Assembly: GCA_020881915.1 (NCBI GenBank)
Contig: JAJFPB010000002.1
Span: 124,001-188,000, forward strand
DNA: 64,000 nucleotides
Direction of reading: 5' to 3'
Source of the DNA: Paramyrothecium sp. XJ0827
Taxonomy: Eukaryota > Ascomycota > Sordariomycetes > Hypocreales > Stachybotryaceae
Positions within the stretch are counted from its first letter, which is position 1. Each line of letters opens with the position of its first letter. Positions 12,884 through 22,893 of the stretch are shown piece by piece. The position numbers and the translations under genes were made by a program. The notes below the pieces were generated by a model. The model made no database searches and was not told where the DNA came from. It was given only the letters and a program-made list of their open reading frames with translations.

Positions 12884-14989
12884 CTGGATATGGATCTGAT
12901 CCAATTAAAATCAGGAAAAATCGAGTGATATATATTTCCTACTAAATTTGCCTATAATAGAAGTCCTAGTATTTAGTGCGTTTATAAATAGCTACATTAT
13001 ATATGTTATAACGCAACCTGGTCTATGTAGGTCTCTTCTTAGTAGGGCTTTGTGTTGGGCCCGTTGCCCGGCTGTTGATGCTATTTGCATCTAATGTGGC
13101 CATAGGGGCCCGATTTTGATAGCGTTTTCGAGGCAATTGGGAACTTCTTGACCTTGGGCCGACTTAGATGCCCTTGCAGCCCTGACAAGGAGACGATTTC
13201 TTTGTACGGATGCGCTTGTGTTGTTCTACGGGTGTGATTATGTCTCCGGGATGAAATTTCTGCCTTATTGAGCCCTCCTTACCGTATTTCAGGAAGAGCT
13301 CTTTACGTAAGGCCTCTTAGAATTGCCTTTGATCCGGATATGCCTTCTACACCGGCTGACCTAGCCATTGCAATAGGAAGCTGTTCGACAAGGCCACAGC
13401 TAATAGGAAGGACCAAGTCAGAGCCCGGCCGGGGCCCCGTCTCTGATGATGATCCAGACGGCTATTTGCTTGTAGATGATCAAAGATATCGACGCCGTTT
13501 ATCCTATCATTATAATCTGCAGCTATGGACGGAATAGATAGCTCAAGGATCGTATCGGCACCAAACTTTTACTTAATTGAACAGCTGTATACTTAGGAAC
13601 CTGTCGGACGACGCCGAAGATATTCGATATGCTCGTTGCCTCAATAAACAGTTATTAATATCAACACAAGGGCATTGTCTTTCCATGCGATTTGGTTGAT
13701 CTATATATATAGCTATTAGTAGGGAAATTTATTCCTAATATTGATATTATAACTGACCTAGTTATTCTCTATTGCCTAGCACTTAATCTTGCCCCAAGGC
13801 TATAGCCGGCGCCCTAACCTATCGTTTTTCTTGGCTTCAACTAGATACTTATAAATGCTACTATTTATATGAGCTATTCCTGTGGCCCCAATGTCTAATT
13901 ATCTGAGGGCTTTAAATAGCTATGGAGATAAGAAGAGGTTATTAATATAGATATAATATATATTGGGCAGTAGCCGTTGTAATAGGGCAATAACGATGCC
14001 TTGAGTCGGGTTAATAGCTATATCTTTATCTTCATTGTAACGCTATATCTAATGTTCAATGCCCACAGGCCCGAATTTGCAGTTAGGTATGTGCCAAATC
14101 CACTATAAGATATATCCCTGAGTTCCTAGGAGCCAGACTTTGAGCCCTACGGGCGTTGGCTTGGTCTTGATTATCAGCTTCTGTTTTAACTGTCCATCGT
14201 AGCCGACCATGCCTTCATCAATAGCTAGAGACGTGCCTACGATGATAGCAGCCATAGAGGCCTCCATCAAGCTATTGGCCCAGTCGTTGACCCTATTATA
14301 TGGGGCCGGGACCCCTTGTTAAATTATATCCGGATCGTTAATTCGAAGCTATCTCTTGAGTAGGAAGAATCGATCGTATGTTATGAATTGAACTATTAGG
14401 TGGAGAGGGACAAATAGATCATTGTCTATTGGAGCCTTCCAGTAGTCCTCATGATGTTTTTCCTTATGTAGAGTCATATATATAAGAATTCCTATCTATA
14501 TATATATCTCTGCAATAGACGTTGGTTTCTACTGACTTTAGTGGCTCCCTTTGGCCGGCTTGGATATTGGGCTATTTGCAGGGCTATTTGTATAGTTAAC
14601 CCATCGTTCGACCATCGATTTAGGTAGGAAAAGCTAGAATAGCTTCAATACTATCTCTAGAAGAGGCCAGACAATAAGGGGGCGTTCAGGGATGTTAAGT
14701 AATTCAAAATACGATCCCGTACGGCTTGCTGGCTCGTAGTCAGGTCTGCATGTGTTATTGTTGTTCTGCTCCCTATAGCTATGGGCTGTTGTGACCGGAA
14801 GCTGTTCGTCAGGGCCAACCGTAGGGCCGGCGGCGACGGCGCTATTATCTTCGTCCATCATCAGATAGCTGCCGCAGCGTTGTCTGTTGTTGAAGCATTA
14901 GAAAAACCGGTTATATAGCAATTTAGCTGTACAGGGATTTTGCTGTTCCTCAATGTACTGACATCATGACTAGGGTGGTGTGGGTCATC

Positions 14990-15023
14990 TACACCCTTGC
15001 TGCCTCTCCACTGCTAAGGGGAT
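14990..15023 (-). repeat. Right terminal inverted repeat of PiggyBac-like element
   Basis: 34 bp ending CTAAGGGGAT, a perfect inverted copy of 12850-12883. Confidence 0.85.
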
Positions 15024-15119
15024 GTTGACCGCATGCTCACACAAGCTCATTTTCGGCACGCTGCATCCGGAGTTGACGTGGTGAACACCAAATGAGGTCT
15101 TCTCAATCGACCCTTCGAG

Positions 15120-16680
15120 GTGCGATGCGCTTAACATGCCACCCAAGCAGACGCCTCCTAAGGCGTTGGCTCGATGGCCCTACTTAACTAGGCAAGGTCG
15201 ACAGCATCATTACGGCTCACGCACATGAAATCATCAAGGACATGCAAATCCTACAGGACAATATCCGGGACTGTAAGGCCCCCCACGTACCATGCACCAC
15301 ACTCACGCCTCTATGCGAGTGCATCGCGACATTTGTACAGAGATTTCTCAAGGAATCTTACAGTAATAATTACAAAAGTCCAATGACATCGTGATGGGAC
15401 CTTTCTTCAAAGACCCATCAATACTGGGTTACGACGTTCTTTCCATCCAGGAGCCCCGGATTAACCCATTCGAATACGTCAGCCACAACCCTCTTGCAGA
15501 TCATTTGACCTTTTGGCTTCCATCCCGGAATCAGATCAAGCCAACCGGCGTGACCTTCCACGTCAGCAAGCGAACAGAAACAGTGAACGGCTCTTTCACC
15601 AGTCAATCTAGCAATATAGCATCGCTAGCTGTGGTATACAGCGCCCGGAGCACCGACACTATCCATATCCACAACCTTTATAACTCACCACCAAAGGACG
15701 AACCTACCAGTATCCTACGGGAGCTACCCCAGCTAGTTAAGGACACTGGTCCTGACAAGGCACAATTCATCGTTGTGGACTTGAATATGGAGGGCCCTGG
15801 ATGGGCAGTCGAAGACCTAGGCGACAGGGGGTCGGCTCTTCAGGGGTTCCCTTTCTTTCGGCGGCTCCTCGAGCCCGAAGAGCTGGAAATAGTCCTCCCA
15901 AGGTGTGCCGTTACCAGGAAGGAAAACAGTTCCTGTCAACCGTCGACTTAGTCATCTGCAATCGGAAATCCATTTCCAAGCTAAGAGACTGCAGGAGGGC
16001 CGACAAGCTTAACCATGACTCCGACTATTAGCCTATATATACACCACTCAACCTGTCCACACAACAAATTTCCGAAAGGCCACCGACTAAGCTATGAGAT
16101 CGGACCTCCGTCGACGCGTTTTGCAAGAAACTGGAGGGGAAACTCATAGTGCTGATAGGCCGACCCACTAACACGGAGGTCTGTCAGCTCATGTCACAAA
16201 TCATCGAGGCCCTTTCAACAACGACTGAGGAGGTTAGGTCACATTACCAAGCCGACGAAGCATCACGGCCCAAGTTTCTCAGCAGAACCTCAGCTGGCCC
16301 TGCCGCGGAAGGGCATAGTCGACAACTTGTATGAACTGAGCACGAGACACTAGATTTTCAAGGACGCTGGTGGCAACCCTAGTGCCAGAGAGACTCTGCA
16401 TGACCGCATCCCGCGTTCATTGGCGTTCGTTTGGGGGAACGACGAGACTCGTAGGTTCGGTAATGCGTATGAACGGGAACACCGGTTGCGTAACGAGCTC
16501 AAAGGATGTTGATATGTCGACCATATCAGCCTTGGGTCAGGACTCCTCTTGAATTCAAGGATTGAAGGGTTTGGTAACATGACATCCGACTTTCTGATGA
16601 TAGCCCGCATGCTGGGGAGCAGCTGGCCTTGGCCACCAATAGACTCGACCAATCTCTCAAGGCCTGCAAGTGAAGGTGCC
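15120..16680 (+). mobile_element. LINE-type retrotransposon relic (endonuclease region)
   Basis: The open frame at 15391-15951 reads as an endonuclease/exonuclease/phosphatase domain of a non-LTR element: a YDVLSIQEPRINPFE start, a VVDLNMEGPGW segment and a central VTFHVSKR strand. The frame then shifts. A second frame (15801-16031) continues with DLVICNRKSISKLRDCRRADKLNHDSDY, the usual end of this domain (HSDH/NSDY-like). More broken pieces follow to about 16.6 kb, and a gag-like scrap precedes it. No reverse transcriptase can be traced. The copy is dead, with at least one frameshift and many stops. Confidence 0.65.
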
Positions 16681-16682
16681 AT

Positions 16683-17900
16683 TCATTGTAGTTCTCCAGA
16701 GCCGCCTGTATACACATATTTATGTTCATGTCCCACAAAGGGCTTAGGGGAAGAATGGGGAAGGAATGGGTCGAACTGACAGCAACAGCTACCAAGATCG
16801 AAATAGACGGTATCATGATTTGCAGAGTAGAGTGGCTGGCCCATCCACCTCCTAGAATCCGGTGTACCGAGGCATAAAGTCTCCCGCAATAAAAGGCGAA
16901 GGCGACCGAGTACTTTCTCCCTGAAATGAGTAGTTAGATCAGAGCACCTATGGACAGAGCACAGTCCAGGGTCAGTGGACTTGATATCAAGGCTTCCAAA
17001 CTCTGGATACCTTGGGTTGGATGATTCAAAATCAAATTCAGCCTCTCCGATGGCCACGACAGGGAAAGCCAATGTGAGTTCAGATAGGAGCTGAGGAACA
17101 TAGTGCCATCTCAGACAAGATGTCACGGAGGGTCTGCAGGGACCAATGCTCATGTTGGCGGTCGACAGTGATACCACAAGGCAGCCCCGGCACAGCATCT
17201 TTGGCAAATAGACCACGACTCTGGGATCTAGTCCATGCACAAGATATGTCCACGCTCTCAGTGGATGCGCTCGAACAATCCGACGACTGTACGGAGTCGG
17301 CATTCTCTGACACATAAGCATGCGGAACATCAACTTCTCCCTCATCAGCTGTGGTGTTGGAGCTGCCGGATGTTGTTTGCTGCTGAGCAAAGCTCTCCGT
17401 CATCCAAATGTGAGCTATTTAAATCAGTATCCTCAACTTGCCGGGCGTTTGGTCGGATACACTGGCCTCGTCTTCCGTGACTACGACCGATAGATCGGGG
17501 GACTGCCCAGTCCCGGGAGTACTCGAAGTCCTCAAGCTGTGCCCTTCTTTGGCATACGTTGCTCCTTCAGATGGAGTCCATCCGTTCCGGACGTCCCAGT
17601 CCTCTTCTCCCTTGGATGACGCAGCTGTTTCGGATCTCCCACTCGACGTCTCCTCTTCATGCCGGAAGAATTCTTCTGGGTCACGAACTTCATCTGGTCA
17701 GGAATCGGCTTCGGAGAAGAAAGCCCAGCGCTGGCCATGCGCGTTGCGCGGCGACAAATGGACAAACGCCCGGCCCTGGTGCTTTGCCTGACAATACGTA
17801 AGCCCCGCCTGGTTCTCATACCAACTTCCGCCTTCTCCTCGTAAGTGAAGTTGAGGTCGCTTATGATAATCGGTCGGGAAGTACACTACGCACAATTAGA
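16683..17900 (-). pseudogene. Unrecognised degenerate coding region
   Basis: One minus-strand frame is open over 17895-17698 and again over 17403-17080, with stops between (a TGA near 17698 and a TAA near 17415). A second frame is open over 17390-16683. The upper part is acidic and Ser/Thr-rich, with no domain I recognise. The intervening stops are not removed by any convincing GT-AG intron. It may be a decayed gene or chance open frames beside the LINE relic; I assign no function. Confidence 0.25.
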
Positions 17901-18826
17901 TGTAATCCTTGCGCGCAGATCCTTGACAAGCCGAGCAACGTATGATGTAGGGTCAAGAAAGGTGAAGAGCCTGCTTCAATGAAGAACAGAGAGCTACACG
18001 ACGAAGATGAACGAAGGAAGTAGTTGCCTATATACGGGGCTCTCCTCCCTATAAGCCACTAGGAACCCCTACTATTCACACTTTTGCCTGCCGCTTACTG
18101 CTGACTTCGAATGCTTACAGCTGACACCTCAATGGCTGACTCCTTGGTAGCCTGTTCGATTGCTTTGCCTAGCCCATCCCATGAACGGGAGGTTCCGATG
18201 AGTCGACGTAATGATATAAGCATTGCTTTCATACAATCGATGGCTCGGATTTTCGATGGGAAAGAAGACTGTGCATTCCTCTCGTCCTCAGAACCGCATC
18301 ATAACTTATGTGCGTCCAATGACCTCATGACGCTTGAACACGATTCCTTTCGGGAGATCTCCACAGTCGATCCAGCCGCCAAGTTAAGGGACCCAAAAAC
18401 AGTTTGCTGGACGCGGCCTGGCCAGGAAAGACTCAAAAGACGCTATACTACACTCAGTTACAGGGTTTTTTTAAAAGAGGTTGAAGCGTAAGGAGGGAAT
18501 CCAATGGTTTCCTAGATGAGTCTATCTGCCAGCCTCAGATGATCCTGTTATGTCTAGAGGCTTCCTCACTTTAAGAGCTCGGGGTGATGGGCATGCTCTG
18601 GGCGGCAAACATCCGAAGTCAACATACCCGGTCCTCAATGATCAACAGCCGTCTAGATGCCTTTCCTACATTGTGGCGACTGTAGTGTATCATGGGAACG
18701 GGTTTCATCTACCTCTAGCAGCATACGCTTATTCTCCTTTGCCACTTTCTTCTGTTCTAGAAGTAGCACTGGATGCAATACCATCTGCTCTCTCATTATG
18801 CAACAAGCCTTATATACATAAACAGT
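17901..18826. other. Intergenic region 3' of elongation factor gene
   Basis: A 381-bp open frame (18111-18491, plus) has no recognisable domain and no supporting splice structure. The rest appears to be the untranslated 3' flank of the minus-strand elongation factor gene. Confidence 0.35.
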
Positions 18827-19942
18827 TTACAGCTTTTGCATAGTGTCCTAGGATCGATATAGTTAACAACGGGTTCACGCAGACGTTCTTGGGCAGGTTA
18901 CTCACGATGTCAGAAGACTGGACGTAGTCCTCGAAACCCTCAATCTCCTCCTGGAGCTCGACGAGAGAGATCTTCTCGTCCTCGACGATCAGGTTGATCT
19001 GGAGCTTGCTGACACCGTAGCCGACGGGGACGAGCTTGGAGGAACCCCAAAGCAAACCGTCCTTCTCGATGCCACGGACGGACGCCTCTAGAGCTTTCAT
19101 GTCGGTCTCGTCATCTGGAGAGCCGGGGCTGGTCAGTATCAAGCGTGCAGGCGTGGACAGAGTGGATAAGAGTAGTAGTAGAGATACGCACCCCAGGGCT
19201 TGACGTCCAGGATCACGACCGACTTAGCAGCGACCTTGGGCTTGGCAGCCTTCTTCTCTCTATAGGCAGCCAGGCGCTCCTCACGGATGCGGGCGGCCTC
19301 GGCATCTTCCTCCTCGTCGTCGCTGGCAAACAGGTCAACGTCGTCGTCCTCCTCCTCCTCGGCAGCAGTAGGCGCCTGGGCGGGGGTGAGAGTGGCGGGG
19401 ACGACTTCGGGGCCGTAGACGGTGTAGGGCTTGGAGGCATCACCAGGCAGGGTGGCAAACTCATCCTCGTACGAGGCGATGTGCTTCCACCAGCGGGCGG
19501 CGAAGGGGTACTTGGCGGCCTCGGGGCTCGCCTCTAGGGCCTTGAAGCAGGCAACATCGGCCTGGGAGGGGGTGTAACTGGGGCCGGCGAGGTTAGTCTC
19601 CTGATGAGAGGCCTGAGGCAGACGGAAGGGAGAGGCAAGGCTGGATTTGTTGGGCTTCAGAAATGCACTGAGTGCTTTGTTCTGTTCTTAGGCACCAACT
19701 AGAGAAGTCATGACCTACCCGACGATGTAGGATCGAGTGAGCAACCAGCTGTTGAGGACTGAGTCATTGGTTAGCTGACGGGGTGTCGGAGGCGCAGAGG
19801 CGCAGAGGCGCAGAGCGGGCATTCGCAATGCGACGCGATTGCTCGCGAGCGCGAGGGCCGCAGAAAATTTACACAAAATAATTGTTCTTCAGAGGAACTC
19901 ACCAGTCATACCAGGGTCCTGGAGGAAGTCGATGAAACCCAT
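18827..19942 (-). CDS. Translation elongation factor 1-beta (eEF1B alpha subunit, guanine nucleotide exchange factor)
   Basis: Exchanges GDP for GTP on eEF1A during translation. Five exons, 19942-19903, 19758-19719, 19577-19192, 19114-18906 and 18847-18827, give 231 residues, the normal size. The N-terminus ([18 protein letters not shown]) is GST-C-like. An acidic linker ([22 protein letters not shown]) follows, then the catalytic exchange domain from KPWDDETDM to the C-terminus (last residues DTMQKL), encoded partly by a 21-nt exon. This is a housekeeping gene by family and appears intact. It sits between the exporter and the methyltransferase of the metabolite cluster. Its promoter carries the cluster palindrome at 20120, which suggests co-regulation or a resistance role; that is inference. 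Confidence 0.95.
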
Positions 19943-20119
19943 TTTGGCGAGGTAGAGAAGGGAAATCTCTTTGGAGATTTAATCTACTTGAGTAAACAAG
20001 GAGTGTGAGACTTGAAGAAGAGATGACGAGGTCCGAGAGCTCCACCCGTTTTAAGAGGGGCATCCCTGGGGTGGGTGCCTGGGTCTCTTACTGTGGAGGC
20101 CTAAAGGAGGTTAAGGCTT

Positions 20120-20131
20120 ACGGAAATCCGA
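20120..20131. promoter_or_regulatory. CGG-N4-CCG palindrome before elongation factor 1-beta gene
   Basis: ACGGAAATCCGA lies 178 bp before the elongation factor ATG (19942). With the following G it is identical over 13 bases to 10265-10277 in the exporter promoter. It also lies 334 bp beyond the stop of the convergent methyltransferase gene, so its natural target is the elongation factor gene. Confidence 0.5.
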
Positions 20132-20464
20132 GTCTCCATTATTCCCGTATCGCCTTGAAGAATTCGTTCCTGGTGGGACTTCCTATAGAGGTCTAGTACT
20201 ATTAATAGCAGGGTAGATAAAAAAAAGACTATTGGTGAATAGGTCGAGTTTCTCTGACCCCACCTGGAACGAATTTATCGAGTCGATACGGTATTTACTG
20301 ATGTCCCATCTGAGGTTCCCAAGTGAGGGGCAGTCTTGGCATCTGGGGAAACTGGTGCAAGCCACAAGCTCCCGCAGTGGGGCCGGGGGCGCTGGAGTGG
20401 AGGGCACTTGTAGGGTAGGCTGGTTTATTCACTGCATGAACCACCATTTATCATATGTATTCAC

Positions 20465-21898
20465 TCACACCTTCATACACTCCAAGACTCCCATCTCGCT
20501 GGTTTTCCCGGGAACAATCCGCGCGATACGCAGGCCGGCATCAGCAGTCAATCGCTCAAACATCTCAATCGTGCGCTCCTTTCCCGCAGTGATACACATA
20601 AACAAGTCCACAGCCGCCGCAAAGGGCGACGGCGGGTTCGTCATAAGCGACTCAACAATCAACAATCGGCTATCAGGCGCCATGGCCTTGACGATCAGCT
20701 GCAGTATCTTGCACGCGTCGGCGTCGGCGTAATCATGCAAAACACGGCGGATATTGTAGACAAGGGCTCCTGGAAAGAGTGTGAATCCCAGTTTCACTCC
20801 CGTCAACTTCAAACTTCCGGAGAACTCACCTTTCACCGGCTCCTCCTTGTGAAAGTCAATCGGTACCTTCTGCAACGCCTTGATCTCCTCCTCCTGCCGC
20901 GTCACGGCCACGTCATCCAGCACGTGCGGTAAATCCTGGAGCACACACCGCTCGGGCGCCAAACCGGGCGTGTTCCGCAAGATCGACAGCAAAACTTGGC
21001 CATCGCTGCCGCCGACATCAACAAGCAGTGGTCGACTCTTGTCCTCGATGGGGTGCTCAACAATCCAGGAGAAATCGTATGGTCCCGGCATTGGATAGAA
21101 TCTTGAACTGGCGCGCATTGACCTCGCGAACGCTTCCACCTCGTCCGGATTCCCCTGCATAATCTCCCAGATGGTCTTATCGGGCTGGCCCCGCGAAAAT
21201 GTCCACGGGCTGCCACGCTGCTGCGTCGGTTCGATTCGGCCGTAGCGCTCGAAGTATTTAGGCAGCATCATTGCTGCTGAGACTTGGCTGAGGAGGTGGG
21301 TGAGCTTGGGAAGAGCAAGACGGTGAGGGGGAAGTGAACTCACTAGGAAACCACGTCTAAAACCCCCTTCAGCACCGGGTTACCGACCAGCATCACCGAG
21401 TAGGGCGTGTTGACTACCTGATCGGTCCCAACTTGTTTGAGGAAGCCCGCCGCGACGAGCGTCCACGCGAGACGTCCTGCGATGCGCAAGTCAATTTTGA
21501 GCCCAGACACATCCCCAGTCCAACAACAACAACAACTCACGAAGAAGCCCGACCTCAGCCCCCAACTGCTCGGCGAGCTCGGCGTACGATACGGGAGTGA
21601 CGCAGTTGCGAGGGATGCGTTCCAGCGCACCCCAGTGGAGGAAGACGCGCAAGACGCCCAAGGCCGCGGGAAGAAGCATCAGGTCCAAGAAGCGTTCCTT
21701 GGGCGTCATTAGGCTGCGCAGTGCCGCGATACCTGCGTTTGCCGGGACTGAGGCGGTGCCCAGGTTCTCCTTCTTTGTGCCGCTGCCATTGAAGGAGTTG
21801 TTCTCTTGGCGGAGGCGTGTGGCTGCTTCGGTGAGCTGCGCTGCGAGAGCATCTATTTGGTCGGGTGATAGGACCGAGGATGATGTAGGCCCGGACAT
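20465..21898 (-). CDS. S-adenosylmethionine-dependent O-methyltransferase (COMT-like, plant/fungal class II)
   Basis: Predicted to methylate a phenolic hydroxyl of the cluster product. Four exons, 21898-21541, 21476-21344, 21287-20830 and 20769-20465, give 417 residues. The N-terminal half has the winged-helix dimerisation region (LTPVSYAELAEQLG-like segment and VNTPYSV). The SAM site is VDVGGSDGQVLL (Asp254). The catalytic base region is RRVLHDYADADACKIL (His328, Asp329), followed by LLIVESLM. The third intron (20829-20770) is a multiple of three and could be read through, but its borders match consensus and its removal restores the family pattern PVKGALVYNIRR. Three tandem copies of the cluster palindrome lie upstream. 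Confidence 0.93.
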
Positions 21899-22147
21899 GG
21901 TGAGGAGCAGGTTCTAACTTGGTAATTCCGTGAACCTGAGTCTTTTGTCGTTAGGGCTGTGGCGAGGACATGTTGATTGATTGATCGTCTCTGATATACC
22001 TAACCGAGGGCCTGACGTCTGCCCTTGTCTTTCGCATGACATGCCAGATCAAGGAGTACCCGATGTGAGATCCGCAATGTCGTCTCATCAATGTTCCGAC
22101 ATCCCTGTCCGTCGAGGCGTAATACTATAGAACCCAAATACCTGAAG

Positions 22148-22183
22148 TCGGGAATCCGATCGGGAATCCGATCGGGAATCCGA
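22148..22183. promoter_or_regulatory. Triple tandem TCGGGAATCCGA operator before O-methyltransferase
   Basis: Three exact, abutting copies of the 12-mer TCGGGAATCCGA (22148-22159, 22160-22171, 22172-22183), about 250-285 bp before the methyltransferase ATG. Each copy is a CGG-N4-CCG palindrome of the same family as the sites at the other cluster promoters. The head-to-tail array suggests expansion of a regulator site. Confidence 0.75.
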
Positions 22184-22317
22184 GCTAGTAACATACCTAT
22201 ATAACAAGTACTAACTCTCAGCCACCAGGTTCGTGGTTGGTGTTCGTGGTTGTGCAACGATACATAGGTTTGCTAGCAATCGCCACGTATAGCCAGGTAC
22301 CGGCAGGGATATGATTG

Positions 22318-22588
22318 ATCCCCTTAGATGTGCCAAGGCAGCAGGGGGGTACTCGTAGGGGCTGAAACCAATCAGATCTATTATAAAAAAGTGGTATTTT
22401 GATTATATAAAGGATATTATATAAAGATAAGTACTTTCTTTTATCCGAGGAATATATAAAGAACATCCGGAGTATATCTATAGAGCTCTAATTAATTAAG
22501 AGAAATAAGTAACTGCGCTGTACGTGGGGGCTGACTTAGCAGATGTGGGCCTTTTACATCCCTGCTGCCTTGGCGCATCTAAGGGGAT
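22318..22588. mobile_element. MITE-like non-autonomous element (271 bp)
   Basis: Bounded by inverted repeats of about 28 bp with one clear mismatch: the left begins ATCCCCTTAG and contains CCAAGGCAGCAGG, and the right ends CTAAGGGGAT. The outer ten bases and the inner GGCAGCA block are shared with the PiggyBac-like element at 12850-15023, while the middle of the repeat differs. The interior is AT-rich and non-coding. Probably a small derivative of the same transposon superfamily. Confidence 0.7.
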
Positions 22589-22893
22589 GTTGGTGCCCCC
22601 TCCAAATGGTCCTGGAATAAGCAGATCTACTGCTCTAGGTGACCAATCAAGTAGGCCCCCCAGTGGGGCCTATCATTAAGTATCTCCGAGAATATCATCT
22701 GTATGATTGGCTAGAAAGACAGCAAGCCAGAGTTCAAGGTGGACTTCAAGAGGGAGCATGCTAAGGGCATGCAGAACACGCCAAAGAAGTAAGTTGCAAG
22801 ATTCGAAGGTGAGATTTTTAGCTAACGTATTACACCTGAGCACCCTCTAGCTGAGAAGATCGATGGAGAAAATGGCCCACCACCTCTGTTCGC
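22589..22893. other. Short intergenic stretch
   Basis: Between the MITE-like element and the end of the second P450; nothing recognisable. Confidence 0.4.

Larger units (their letters stand above)
12850..15023 (-). mobile_element. PiggyBac-like DNA transposon, decayed by RIP-like mutation
   Basis: A 2174-bp element bounded by perfect 34-bp inverted repeats at 12850-12883 and 14990-15023; each outer end reads ATCCCCTTAG. Inside, the minus strand from about 14870 to 13700 encodes a broken transposase. Recognisable pieces include an LIYMTLHKEKHHEDYW segment and a TSLAIDEGMVGYDG segment with a PTPVGLKVW tail, which match the PiggyBac DDE domain (PF13843 type), including one catalytic Asp context. 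Several Trp codons are TAG or TAA and the element is very AT-rich, as expected from RIP. A TTAA target duplication, usual for PiggyBac, is not visible at the ends; an AT dinucleotide flanks both. It separates the exporter from the rest of the cluster. Confidence 0.75.

Noticed and set aside
19145..19537. Plus-strand 130-residue frame
   Set aside because: Antisense of elongation factor 1-beta exon 3.
20770..20829. Read-through of the 60-nt third intron of the methyltransferase as coding
   Set aside because: It is in frame, but has consensus borders and interrupts the conserved PVKGALVYNIRR pattern.
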